Below are positions 1 through 5,176 of a stretch of 5,222 nucleotides of DNA, piece after piece. A program made the position numbers and the translations under genes. Origin of the DNA: Planctomycetaceae bacterium. GTDB taxonomy: Bacteria > Planctomycetota > Planctomycetia > Pirellulales > Thermoguttaceae. Within the stretch, counting starts at the first letter, position 1. Each line of letters begins with the position of its first letter. The notes beneath the pieces are model-generated. The model was not told the DNA's origin. It worked only from the letters and a program-made list of their open reading frames with translations, and searched no databases. The stretch spans positions 1-5,222 of the forward strand of contig JAIRPZ010000084.1 of the NCBI GenBank assembly GCA_031256755.1. Reading direction: 5' to 3'.

Positions 1-23
1 GACCGCAGCAAGAAAAAATTTGA

Positions 24-119
24 ACAGGATTTACAAGATTTTCAGGATTGACAGGAGTCCTTGCCGGACGGGCAGTATTTTTGTCATAAAAAATCCTGCA
101 CAATCCTGTGAATCCTGTC
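24..119. repeat. Inverted array of degenerate 9-bp repeats
   Basis: The left arm (24-59) is four tandem 9-base units in exact register: ACAGGATTT, ACAAGATTT, TCAGGATTG and ACAGGAGTC. The right arm (92-119) holds three units on the opposite strand (AATCCTGCA, AATCCTGTG, AATCCTGTC), with one extra base at 101. The reverse complement of the right arm aligns well with the left arm, so the block could fold into a long imperfect hairpin. Its 60-91 loop contains a small TGCC/GGCA stem (62-65/71-74). From memory, similar AGGATTTACAGGATT-type repeats occur between genes in planctomycetes and some other phyla; their function is unknown to me. A 62-codon ORF across it simply reads the repeat and is not taken as a gene. 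Confidence 0.75.
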
Positions 120-204
120 AAAAAATAACAATGAAAAAACGGCGGGCGGAAGCAAACACAAAACGCATATTGGAAGTTTGGGAATGCACTCACCGCACGC
201 ATTA

Positions 205-233
205 TTGACAAATGCCGGATGACAGAGGACAAT
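205..233 (+). promoter_or_regulatory. Sigma70-type promoter of the epimerase gene
   Basis: A perfect -35 box TTGACA (205-210) is followed after 17 bases by GACAAT (228-233), a 4/6 match to the -10 consensus. Transcription would start near 240 and leave a leader of about 37 bases before the ATG at 277. Identified by consensus matching only. Confidence 0.5.
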
Positions 234-261
234 ACGGCGGTACATTGTTGTACTGCTGTCA
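220..261. promoter_or_regulatory. Nested dyad over the -10 and start site of the epimerase promoter
   Basis: The outer arms TGACAG (220-225) and CTGTCA (256-261) enclose inner arms ACAAT (229-233) and ATTGT (244-248); a further GTAC/GTAC pair lies at 240-243/250-253. The dyad covers the -10 box and the predicted transcription start, where a repressor operator would lie, and it could also form a leader hairpin. The arms are short, so chance is a real possibility. Confidence 0.25.
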
Positions 262-276
262 TTGTGCTGTAAAACT

Positions 277-1218
277 ATGAAATACCTGATTACCGGCGGG
301 GCGGGCTTTATCGGCTCCAATCTCGCCCGATTCCTTCTTGAAAAAGGACATGATGTCGTTGTGCTGGATAATTTTTCAACCGGCAAGCGGGAAAATCTCG
401 CCGATATTATCGGCAAAATCACGCTGATCGAAGGGGACATTCGTCACCGCCAAGCCGTTGACAAGGCGATACAGGGCGTGTCGGCAATTTTTCACGAAGC
501 CGCTCTCGCTTCGGTTCCTGCCAGCGTTGCCGATCCGGCAGCGGCTCACGATGTCAACGTCAACGGCACAATCACGGTTTTGGAATCCGCAAGAGCCGCC
601 GGAATTAAGCGGGTGGTTTTCGCGGCTTCCAGTGCCGCCTACGGCGATAATCCGCTGTCGCCGAAGACAGAAACGATGATGCCGCAGCCGATCAGTCCGT
701 ATGCGGCAAACAAAATTTGCTGCGAACATTATTTGCAGGCGTATGCCGCTGTTTACGGAATGGAAACCGTTGCCTTGCGGTATTTTAACGTATTCGGTCC
801 CCGGCAGGACCCTTTCGGAGCGTACGCAGCAGTGATACCGGCATTTGTGATGAACATTCTGCGGGGACAGCGTCCGCAGGTTTTCGGCGACGGGGAGCAA
901 ACCCGGGATTTTTGTTATATCGAAAATGTGTGTCAGGCAAACTGGCTGGCAGCGAATGCACCGGCGAAGAATTGTACCGGCTTGCCGATGAACATTGCCT
1001 GCAATGCGGCGGTCTCGCTCAATCAGATTCTTGCCAAACTGAATTCGCTGATGGGGGGCGAAGTGAAGGCGGAATATTTGCCGCCGCGAGCCGGCGATAT
1101 TAAACATTCGCTTGCCGATGTCTCGTTTGCCGAAAAAATGATCGGCTATAAACCCGGCGTTTATTTTGATGAAGGACTCGAAAAAGCCATTCACTGGTAC
1201 ACGGAACACTTGAAATGA
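277..1218 (+). CDS. WbpP-type NAD-dependent UDP-sugar 4-epimerase
   Basis: A 313-residue extended short-chain dehydrogenase, the usual length for this family. Visible features in order: the NAD-binding Rossmann glycine motif TGGAGFIGS (residues 6-14), acidic D31 after the second strand, the ASVPASVADP segment (79-87), the catalytic serine region SSAAYGD (118-124), the YxxxK pair Y142/K146, RYFNVFGPRQDP (168-179) and GDGEQTRDFCYIENV (204-218). The last blocks match the WbpP group of UDP-GlcNAc/UDP-GlcNAcA 4-epimerases. In RAGDIKHSLAD, S278 aligns with the gate residue that is Tyr299 in E. coli GalE and serine in WbpP; a small residue there lets N-acetylated sugars in. Inferred role: cytoplasmic supply of UDP-GalNAc-type sugars for surface polysaccharide. 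The ATG at 277 is preferred to an in-frame TTG at 262 because MKYLITGG begins directly at the first Rossmann strand. No Shine-Dalgarno is visible. A promoter lies upstream and a terminator downstream, so it is probably monocistronic. Exact substrate is uncertain. Confidence 0.93.
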   Translation: MKYLITGGAGFIGSNLARFLLEKGHDVVVLDNFSTGKRENLADIIGKITLIEGDIRHRQAVDKAIQGVSAIFHEAALASVPASVADPAAAHDVNVNGTITVLESARAAGIKRVVFAASSAAYGDNPLSPKTETMMPQPISPYAANKICCEHYLQAYAAVYGMETVALRYFNVFGPRQDPFGAYAAVIPAFVMNILRGQRPQVFGDGEQTRDFCYIENVCQANWLAANAPAKNCTGLPMNIACNAAVSLNQILAKLNSLMGGEVKAEYLPPRAGDIKHSLADVSFAEKMIGYKPGVYFDEGLEKAIHWYTEHLK

Positions 1219-1227
1219 CACAAATTG

Positions 1228-1266
1228 AAACGGCATCCTGCTCGCAAAAACAGAATGCCGTTTTTT
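1228..1266 (+). terminator. Rho-independent terminator of the epimerase gene
   Basis: The perfect 9-bp stem AAACGGCAT (1228-1236) / ATGCCGTTT (1255-1263) has an 18-base loop and runs into six T residues (1261-1266). It begins 10 bases after the epimerase stop codon. The loop is long, but stem and T-tract are otherwise typical. Confidence 0.75.
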
Positions 1267-1282
1267 ATTCTCCTGCTTAAAA

Positions 1283-1767
1283 ATGTTGCCCGCAGCAAAG
1301 GTTTATATCGTTCTTTCGCCATTTATCATCATCGCTTTGCTTGCCTGCGAATTTCCGTTAATGGTTAGTTACGCTTTTTCAGTCACAGGACCCGTCATCG
1401 GCTATTATAATGTTTGGTTTATCGCCGCGCTGATGGTCTTGGCGGCAGCGCGGCTGGTTGCCGCCTCCTCGTGGTTTCTCTATTTCCGTTTCCGCAAGAA
1501 ACCGTTCCGCAACAAGTTATGCGTTTTGTCCCTCGCGGTCAAGTCATTATTGCCGAAATTGGTACAGTCTATACCTTGCTTATCGCTCTCATTCACTTGC
1601 GCGGTTATCCGGTTTGGGATGAATGGCTGCTCCGGGGCTTTGGTTTTATGACCGTCGTCCACATCGCCGTTTGGCTCTTATCGTATTTGATTTATGCAAA
1701 CGCATTAGAATACAAGTTTCTAAAAACAACAGCATCGGCAAACGATACCGATGAAAAACAAAGTTGA
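1283..1767 (+). pseudogene. Small four-helix membrane protein with a broken reading frame
   Basis: Function not recognised. The first half reads from ATG 1283 in one frame and gives two hydrophobic spans (about residues 7-30 and 38-66: VYIVLSPFIIIALLAC..., VWFIAALMVLAAARLV...) ending in basic FRFRKKP. That frame closes at 1651. From about 1510 the coding-like signal moves one base back, giving ...QVMRFVPRGQVIIAEIG, two more hydrophobic spans (IGTVYTLLIALIHL and FMTVVHIAVWLLSYLIYA) and a polar tail ending DTDEKQS at 1767. Joined near 1495-1525, the product would be about 160 residues with four helices. The pattern fits a one-base deletion or a sequencing error. I see no X XXY YYZ heptamer, so programmed -1 frameshifting is unlikely. 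A separate small protein starting at ATG 1519 is an alternative. No Shine-Dalgarno or clear own promoter is visible; the start lies 17 bases after the preceding terminator. Confidence 0.6.
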
Positions 1768-1792
1768 AAGGAAAACAGTTTTAAGATAGAAT
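1764..1792 (+). promoter_or_regulatory. Sigma70-type promoter of the NfnA-like gene
   Basis: TTGAAA (1764-1769, 5/6 match), a 17-base spacer and TAGAAT (1787-1792, 5/6 match). The predicted start is near 1799, leaving a leader of about 24 bases before ATG 1823. The -35 box overlaps the stop codon of the preceding gene, so the flavoprotein and perhaps the zinc-ribbon gene can be transcribed independently of the broken membrane gene. Confidence 0.55.
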
Positions 1793-1822
1793 AACTGAAA
1801 GTTTTTTCACTTCCGGCAGAAG

Positions 1823-2695
1823 ATGATTCCGATACTCAAAAACATTGAAATTGCTCCGAACATTTTCGAGATGACCCTCGAACATCCCCGATTGGCAAAG
1901 AAACTGCGCCCGGGACATTTCGTCATTGTGATGGCTTCCGAAGATGCCGAACGGATTCCGCTGACCGCCGCAGATTTTGATGCCGAAGCCGGTACCGTCA
2001 CCCTCGTCATCATGGCTGTCGGCACATCAACAAAAAAAATTGTGAAATTGCAGGAAGGGCAGCAACTGTTTGCGTTGATGGGACCGCTCGGTCATCCCAG
2101 CGAAATTGAAAATTACGGCACCGTCATCATGACAGCGGGCGGAGTCGGTACCGCCCCGATCTATCCGATTGCCAAAGAACTGCACCGGCAGGGAAACCGG
2201 GTCATCACCATCCAAGGAGCAAAAACGAAAGAATTGCTTTTTTGGCAGGATAAAATGTCTGCCGTCAGCAATGAATACATCATCACTACTGATGACGGCA
2301 GTGCCGGTCGGAAAGCGTTAGTGACGGAACCGCTTCGGGAAATTTTGGAACAGCGGGGGAGTGCCGGTTCGGGCGGTGAAATCGGCTGCGTTTATATGAT
2401 CGGTCCGGCGGTGATGATGAAATTCTGTGCGCAGACGGCCGCACCCTTCGGAGTGAAAACCGTTGCCAGTTTGAACAGCATTATGATTGACGGAACCGGC
2501 ATGTGCGGCGGCTGCCGGGTCCAAATCGGTCATGAAACGAAATTCACATGTGTGGACGGACCCGAATTTGACGCAGAAAAAGTCGATTGGGACGTTCTGC
2601 TCGCCCGTCAAAAAATGTACTGCCATGAAGAACAATGTTCATACCGGCTGTATTTGGACAGCACGGCTGAACCGCCCTTACCGCAAACGGGGTGA
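1823..2695 (+). CDS. NfnA/SudB-like FAD- and [2Fe-2S]-binding electron-transfer subunit
   Basis: A 290-residue protein of the ferredoxin-NADP reductase superfamily, in the branch holding NfnA (NADH-dependent ferredoxin:NADP+ oxidoreductase, small subunit), sulfide dehydrogenase beta and PyrK. An N-terminal FAD-binding barrel (about 1-95) carries the flavin motif RIPLT (44-48). The NAD(P)-binding lobe (about 100-215) carries AGGVGTAPIYP (105-115) and TTDDGS (155-160). The C-terminal iron-sulfur motif is D223-x4-C228-x2-C231-x11-C243, followed by VDGPEFD. Asp plus three Cys is the NfnA-type cluster; PyrK uses four Cys. In characterised NfnAB the partner NfnB, a GltD-like flavoprotein, bifurcates electrons between NADPH, NAD+ and ferredoxin. 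No such partner is in this window: the neighbours are a broken membrane gene and a zinc-ribbon membrane gene. The tail adds C267 and C272 (MYCHEEQC) and a proline-rich end, which I do not recall as usual. The start has its own promoter and at most a weak purine stretch. Family assignment is secure; the exact reaction is not. Confidence 0.92.
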   Translation: MIPILKNIEIAPNIFEMTLEHPRLAKKLRPGHFVIVMASEDAERIPLTAADFDAEAGTVTLVIMAVGTSTKKIVKLQEGQQLFALMGPLGHPSEIENYGTVIMTAGGVGTAPIYPIAKELHRQGNRVITIQGAKTKELLFWQDKMSAVSNEYIITTDDGSAGRKALVTEPLREILEQRGSAGSGGEIGCVYMIGPAVMMKFCAQTAAPFGVKTVASLNSIMIDGTGMCGGCRVQIGHETKFTCVDGPEFDAEKVDWDVLLARQKMYCHEEQCSYRLYLDSTAEPPLPQTG

Positions 2696-2743
2696 AATAA
2701 AGTACAATAACCGGCGTTCATTTTATCCGTATTCCTTCTAACA

Positions 2744-3460
2744 ATGCCTATCCGCGTTGTCTGTCCCGGTTGTTTGAAACGGTTTCAGGTCAGCGACCGA
2801 TTTGCCGGCAAGACGGGACCTTGCCCGAATTGCGAAACCACCATTGCCATTCCTCTTGTTTCTGTTGTCATTCAGGAAGACGGCGATGCGGCGAAAAACG
2901 TAAAATTGCCTGCGGAGAAAATGCCGATTCCGCGGCTGTCTTCAGACGTTGATCCGATCAAAGCGGGGCGGCTGGCACTCGCCGTGCTGGGAATTGTGCT
3001 TTTGACGTTTTTATTGGGAATGATTCCGATGCCGATGGTTCTCCGCAGTTTTTTGGGAATCATCGGACTCAGTGCGGTGAGTTTTCCGCTGGTGTTTGCC
3101 GGCTATCACATTCTCAAGGATCGGGAACAATTATTGGTTTTCACGGAATCCGGTTTGCTGCGGCAGACGGGACTGACGGCTGCCGGATATGTTTTGATAT
3201 GGCTTGTTTTTGAATATTTTTTGTCGGCAAGCCGGGCGGATGTTTTTCTCGGCTGGTTTTATTTTATTATTTTTGCATATTTGGCATCATTTTTTTCTGA
3301 AGAAATGCTTCAAATTCCTTCGGTTCCGGCATTTTTTCATTTTTGTTTTTTCGGTTTTTCCGTGATGCTGCTGCGTTATTGTATTGGTCTTGGCTGGTTC
3401 TGGATTCCGAATGAGTTTATCCGGCACAGTGCTGCCCCGCCTCCGCCGGTATTTTACTAG
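2744..3460 (+). CDS. Zinc-ribbon integral membrane protein, planctomycete type, function unknown
   Basis: A 238-residue protein. Residues 1-38 form a zinc-ribbon-like domain with C7-P-G-C10 and C27-P-N-C30, in the wording MPIRVVCPGC...FAGKTGPCPNC that I associate with planctomycete proteins. A polar linker (about 40-72) follows. The rest is hydrophobic, with about five predicted membrane spans near 76-96, 103-123, 145-160, 167-184 and 197-215, and a short tail ending APPPPVFY. With no signal peptide, the ribbon is probably cytoplasmic (inference). It lies 48 bases downstream of the NfnA-like gene with no terminator between, so cotranscription is plausible. A TACAAT at 2703-2708 has no good -35 partner. 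No Shine-Dalgarno precedes the ATG. I recognise no catalytic motif and assign no function. Confidence 0.85.
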   Translation: MPIRVVCPGCLKRFQVSDRFAGKTGPCPNCETTIAIPLVSVVIQEDGDAAKNVKLPAEKMPIPRLSSDVDPIKAGRLALAVLGIVLLTFLLGMIPMPMVLRSFLGIIGLSAVSFPLVFAGYHILKDREQLLVFTESGLLRQTGLTAAGYVLIWLVFEYFLSASRADVFLGWFYFIIFAYLASFFSEEMLQIPSVPAFFHFCFFGFSVMLLRYCIGLGWFWIPNEFIRHSAAPPPPVFY

Positions 3461-3607
3461 AGCGGTATTGCAGGCTAAAAATGTTTCCGATCATTTTCTT
3501 CCATAATGCATACCAGACATAATCCTGCTCGGTTTTTGTAAAAACAGCAAAAACAACCGGCGAATAGAGGAATAACGAAACAATGCCGACTGATCTTTCG
3601 CATAAGG

Positions 3608-3644
3608 GACAGGCGGCGTATGCCGAAAACATAACCGCCTTGTC
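3608..3644. terminator. Stem-loop between convergent genes, possible terminator or mRNA-end structure
   Basis: GACA-GGCGG (3608-3616) pairs with CCGCC-(T)-TGTC (3635-3644): nine base pairs with one bulged T and an 18-base loop. An alternative small hairpin CGGC-GTAT-GCCG sits at 3614-3625. The structure touches the argF stop codon (3644-3646, read on the minus strand) and lies 148 bases past the rightward gene. Neither side has a T-tract, so it is not a canonical intrinsic terminator; it may mark or protect mRNA 3' ends. Confidence 0.3.
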
Positions 3645-4561
3645 TATTCCTGAAGCAGCCACACGAGCAAGCCCTTTTGGGCGTGCAGCCGGTTTTCCGC
3701 CTGCTGCACCGCTTTACTCTGCGGAGAATCCATCACTTCATCCGTCACCTCCAAACCCCGGCGTGCCGGAAGACAATGCAGAAACACCGCATCCTTCCGC
3801 GTCTGCCGCATCAATCCGGTATTCACCTGATAAGGAGCAAAGACCTTTTTCCGGTGTTCTTCTTCATTTTCCTGTCCCATACTGACCCAAACATCCGTGT
3901 AAACAACATGCGCATCTTTGACCGCTTCAGCAGGATCGCCGGTCAACTGGATTTCAAAACCGGCAGCAGGAGATGTCCCTATCAACTCTGTCAATCTTGC
4001 CGGTTCGAATTGGAATCCTTCCGGTGCAGCAAGAGCAAATTTCAATCCCAGTTTCGATGCCGACCGCAGCAAACTCGCCGCAACATTGTTTGCATCACCG
4101 ATGTACGCAAATTTGATTCCCTGTATCTGTCCGAAGACTTCGTAAATGGTCATCATATCGGCAAGTGCCTGACACGGGTGGGCTTGGTCTGTCAAACCGT
4201 TAATGACCGGACAGCGGCTGTACCGGGCAATCTCTTCCGCGCTTTTGTGCCGGAGAGCCCGCAGCATAATTACGTCCACCATTGAACTCAGCACTTCGGC
4301 AATGTCTTTGACCGATTCCCGTTTTCCGAAACCGATTTCGCTGCCGAGAAACATCGCACTGCCGCCGAGTTGGAACATTCCCGTCTCGAAACTGACCCGT
4401 GTCCGCAGCGAGGGTTTCTCAAAAATCATTCCCATCATTTTTCCGGCAAGCGGAGCGGACATTTTGCCCTGTTTCAACTCTTTTTTCAAAACAGCCGCAA
4501 GTTCGAGAATCCGCTGATATTCCGCCGCCGAAATATCGTTCAAAGTAATAAAATGCCGCAT
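3644..4561 (-). CDS. argF: Ornithine carbamoyltransferase
   Basis: A full-length 305-residue enzyme that transfers the carbamoyl group of carbamoyl phosphate to ornithine, making citrulline in arginine synthesis; cytoplasmic, and a trimer in most relatives. Visible motifs: the carbamoyl-phosphate loop FEKPSLRTRVSFE (47-59), where SLRTR replaces the textbook STRTR (a variant I recall in many bacterial enzymes); LRALRHK (100-106); DQAHPCQALADM (125-136); the domain hinge YIGDANNVAAS (153-163); DVWVSMGQE (223-231), whose SMG loop marks ornithine rather than aspartate or acetylornithine as substrate; and HCLPARRG (262-269) with the catalytic Cys263. The end ENRLHAQKGLLVWLL is typical. ATG 4561 begins with the usual short lead (MRHFITLNDIS). 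No Shine-Dalgarno is visible. It stands alone with its own promoter and no other arginine gene in view, so biosynthesis rather than the arginine deiminase route is likely but not proved. Confidence 0.97.
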   Translation of the reverse strand: MRHFITLNDISAAEYQRILELAAVLKKELKQGKMSAPLAGKMMGMIFEKPSLRTRVSFETGMFQLGGSAMFLGSEIGFGKRESVKDIAEVLSSMVDVIMLRALRHKSAEEIARYSRCPVINGLTDQAHPCQALADMMTIYEVFGQIQGIKFAYIGDANNVAASLLRSASKLGLKFALAAPEGFQFEPARLTELIGTSPAAGFEIQLTGDPAEAVKDAHVVYTDVWVSMGQENEEEHRKKVFAPYQVNTGLMRQTRKDAVFLHCLPARRGLEVTDEVMDSPQSKAVQQAENRLHAQKGLLVWLLQE

Positions 4562-4616
4562 CGGTGATCTGTTGTCTGCCGGAAAGGAAAAAGGACGAAA
4601 AAAATCAGAGAGCAGA

Positions 4617-4645
4617 ATTTTATACCAAAAACATCTTTTTTACAA
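4617..4645 (-). promoter_or_regulatory. Sigma70-type promoter of argF
   Basis: On the minus strand, TTGTAA (4645-4640) is followed after 17 bases by TAAAAT (4622-4617); the -10 lies within TATAAAAT. The predicted start is near 4610, giving a leader of about 49 bases to ATG 4561. I did not find a clear ARG-box-like palindrome in the leader. Confidence 0.45.
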
Positions 4646-4721
4646 GCCGCTGGCAAGTTTTTCCTTTTTTACTTCAGTCCGTTGCGGAGTTTCCCGACTT
4701 GCGAATTTTTACCCGACATTT

Positions 4722-4752
4722 TTGATATTCTTTCGTATTAAGCACAGATAAT
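4722..4752 (+). promoter_or_regulatory. Weak candidate promoter for the rightward region
   Basis: TTGATA (4722-4727) and GATAAT (4747-4752) are good individual matches, but the 19-base spacing is longer than ideal. A start near 4760 would place the GGAG and ATG of the 4787 ORF in a short leader. This AT-rich spacer could produce such matches by chance. Confidence 0.22.
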
Positions 4753-4776
4753 TATTTCCCGTTCCCAAAATACAAC

Positions 4777-4780
4777 GGAG
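4777..4780 (+). promoter_or_regulatory. Ribosome binding site before ATG 4787
   Basis: GGAG lies six bases upstream of the ATG at 4787, the only start in this window with a recognisable Shine-Dalgarno at good spacing. It is the main reason for considering the following doubtful ORF as possibly translated. Confidence 0.35.
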
Positions 4781-4786
4781 TCCGCA

Positions 4787-5176
4787 ATGTCCTCTTCTGA
4801 AACATCAGCCGCCCGACTTCTGCAATGCCTCCACAGCGTCGCCCCGCGGTCAAAACACAGTGTCTCCCACCCGTTTCACACCGTCATACCCGGTCTGCCG
4901 GCAGGCATCTCTCCCATCTCTCCCATCGCCGAAATCCTCAAAAGAATCTCCATCAAAGACCTGCAAAACGATTTCAGGAATCTATTCTTCGCCATTGGGA
5001 GGCGTAGAATTGCCTGCATTCGGAGAAGGACAAGGAGAGCGGCGTTGGGGGAGGTTTGGACGTTTCTGACGGAAATGGCGGGAACAGTAGTGCGTCTGAC
5101 GAAGAAGAAGGATCGCACTTTGCGGGAAGTGAGAGAACGATTGAGAGCAAAACCTCAAAACGCTCGCCAAATGTAA
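4787..5176 (+). CDS. Doubtful hypothetical ORF, possibly a frame-broken gene
   Basis: A 129-codon ORF with no recognised domain, starting MSSSETSAARLLQCLHS and ending AKPQNARQM. For it: the GGAG site, a possible promoter, and C-rich third codon positions up to about 4990. Against it: a palindromic, repeat-like stretch (4885-4924) lies inside, and from about 4990 the frame turns into an Arg-rich run full of AGA/AGG codons (IGRRRIACIRRRTRRAA), typical of reading out of frame. The next frame gives a more natural stretch at 4989-5039 (SPLGGVELPAFGEGQGE), and the third frame gives 5038-5220 (GVGGGLDVSDGNGGNSSASDEEEGS..., stop at 5218-5220). A gene broken by two single-base insertions, with an acidic, Ser/Gly-rich C-terminal part, would explain this; so would non-coding repeat DNA. 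Confidence refers to this exact ORF being a real protein. Confidence 0.28.
   Translation: MSSSETSAARLLQCLHSVAPRSKHSVSHPFHTVIPGLPAGISPISPIAEILKRISIKDLQNDFRNLFFAIGRRRIACIRRRTRRAALGEVWTFLTEMAGTVVRLTKKKDRTLREVRERLRAKPQNARQM
4885..4924. repeat. Palindrome and 9-bp tandem duplication, dispersed-repeat-like
   Basis: CTGCCGGCAG (4895-4904) is a perfect 10-bp palindrome preceded by GTCATACCCGG and followed by two exact tandem copies of ATCTCTCCC (4907-4915, 4916-4924). The GTCATACC...CTGCCGGCAG combination resembles dispersed intergenic repeats that I recall from several bacterial genomes, where shadow translations read PAGRxGMT. Here the minus strand reads MPAGRPGMTV. Membership in such a family is inferred from memory. 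Confidence 0.4.

Noticed and set aside
1..51. Possible 3' end of an upstream gene (stops at 21-23 or 49-51)
   Set aside because: Only a few codons are visible. A tail PQQEKI ending right before the repeats is attractive, but nothing identifies the frame.
20..208. 62-codon ORF starting MNRIYKIFRIDR
   Set aside because: Its first part is the literal translation of the 9-bp repeat array and the rest has no protein-like features.
376..1236. 286-codon minus-strand ORF opposite the epimerase
   Set aside because: It is antisense to a gene with clear family motifs, is rich in Arg/Cys/His as expected of a shadow frame, and shows no domain.
1495..1530. Programmed -1 frameshift site in the membrane protein gene
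   Set aside because: No slippery heptamer of the X XXY YYZ form in the right phase and no obvious downstream stem or upstream Shine-Dalgarno-like stimulator.
2318..2635. 105-codon minus-strand ORF opposite the NfnA-like gene
   Set aside because: Shadow frame with His/Phe/Thr-rich content and no recognisable domain.
3530..3559. CGGTT...AACCG imperfect hairpin in the convergent gap
   Set aside because: Pairing relies on A/T runs with bulges and there is no following T-tract.
3677..4285. 202-codon plus-strand ORF opposite argF
   Set aside because: Antisense shadow of a certain enzyme gene, rich in Arg, Cys, His and Phe, with no motif.
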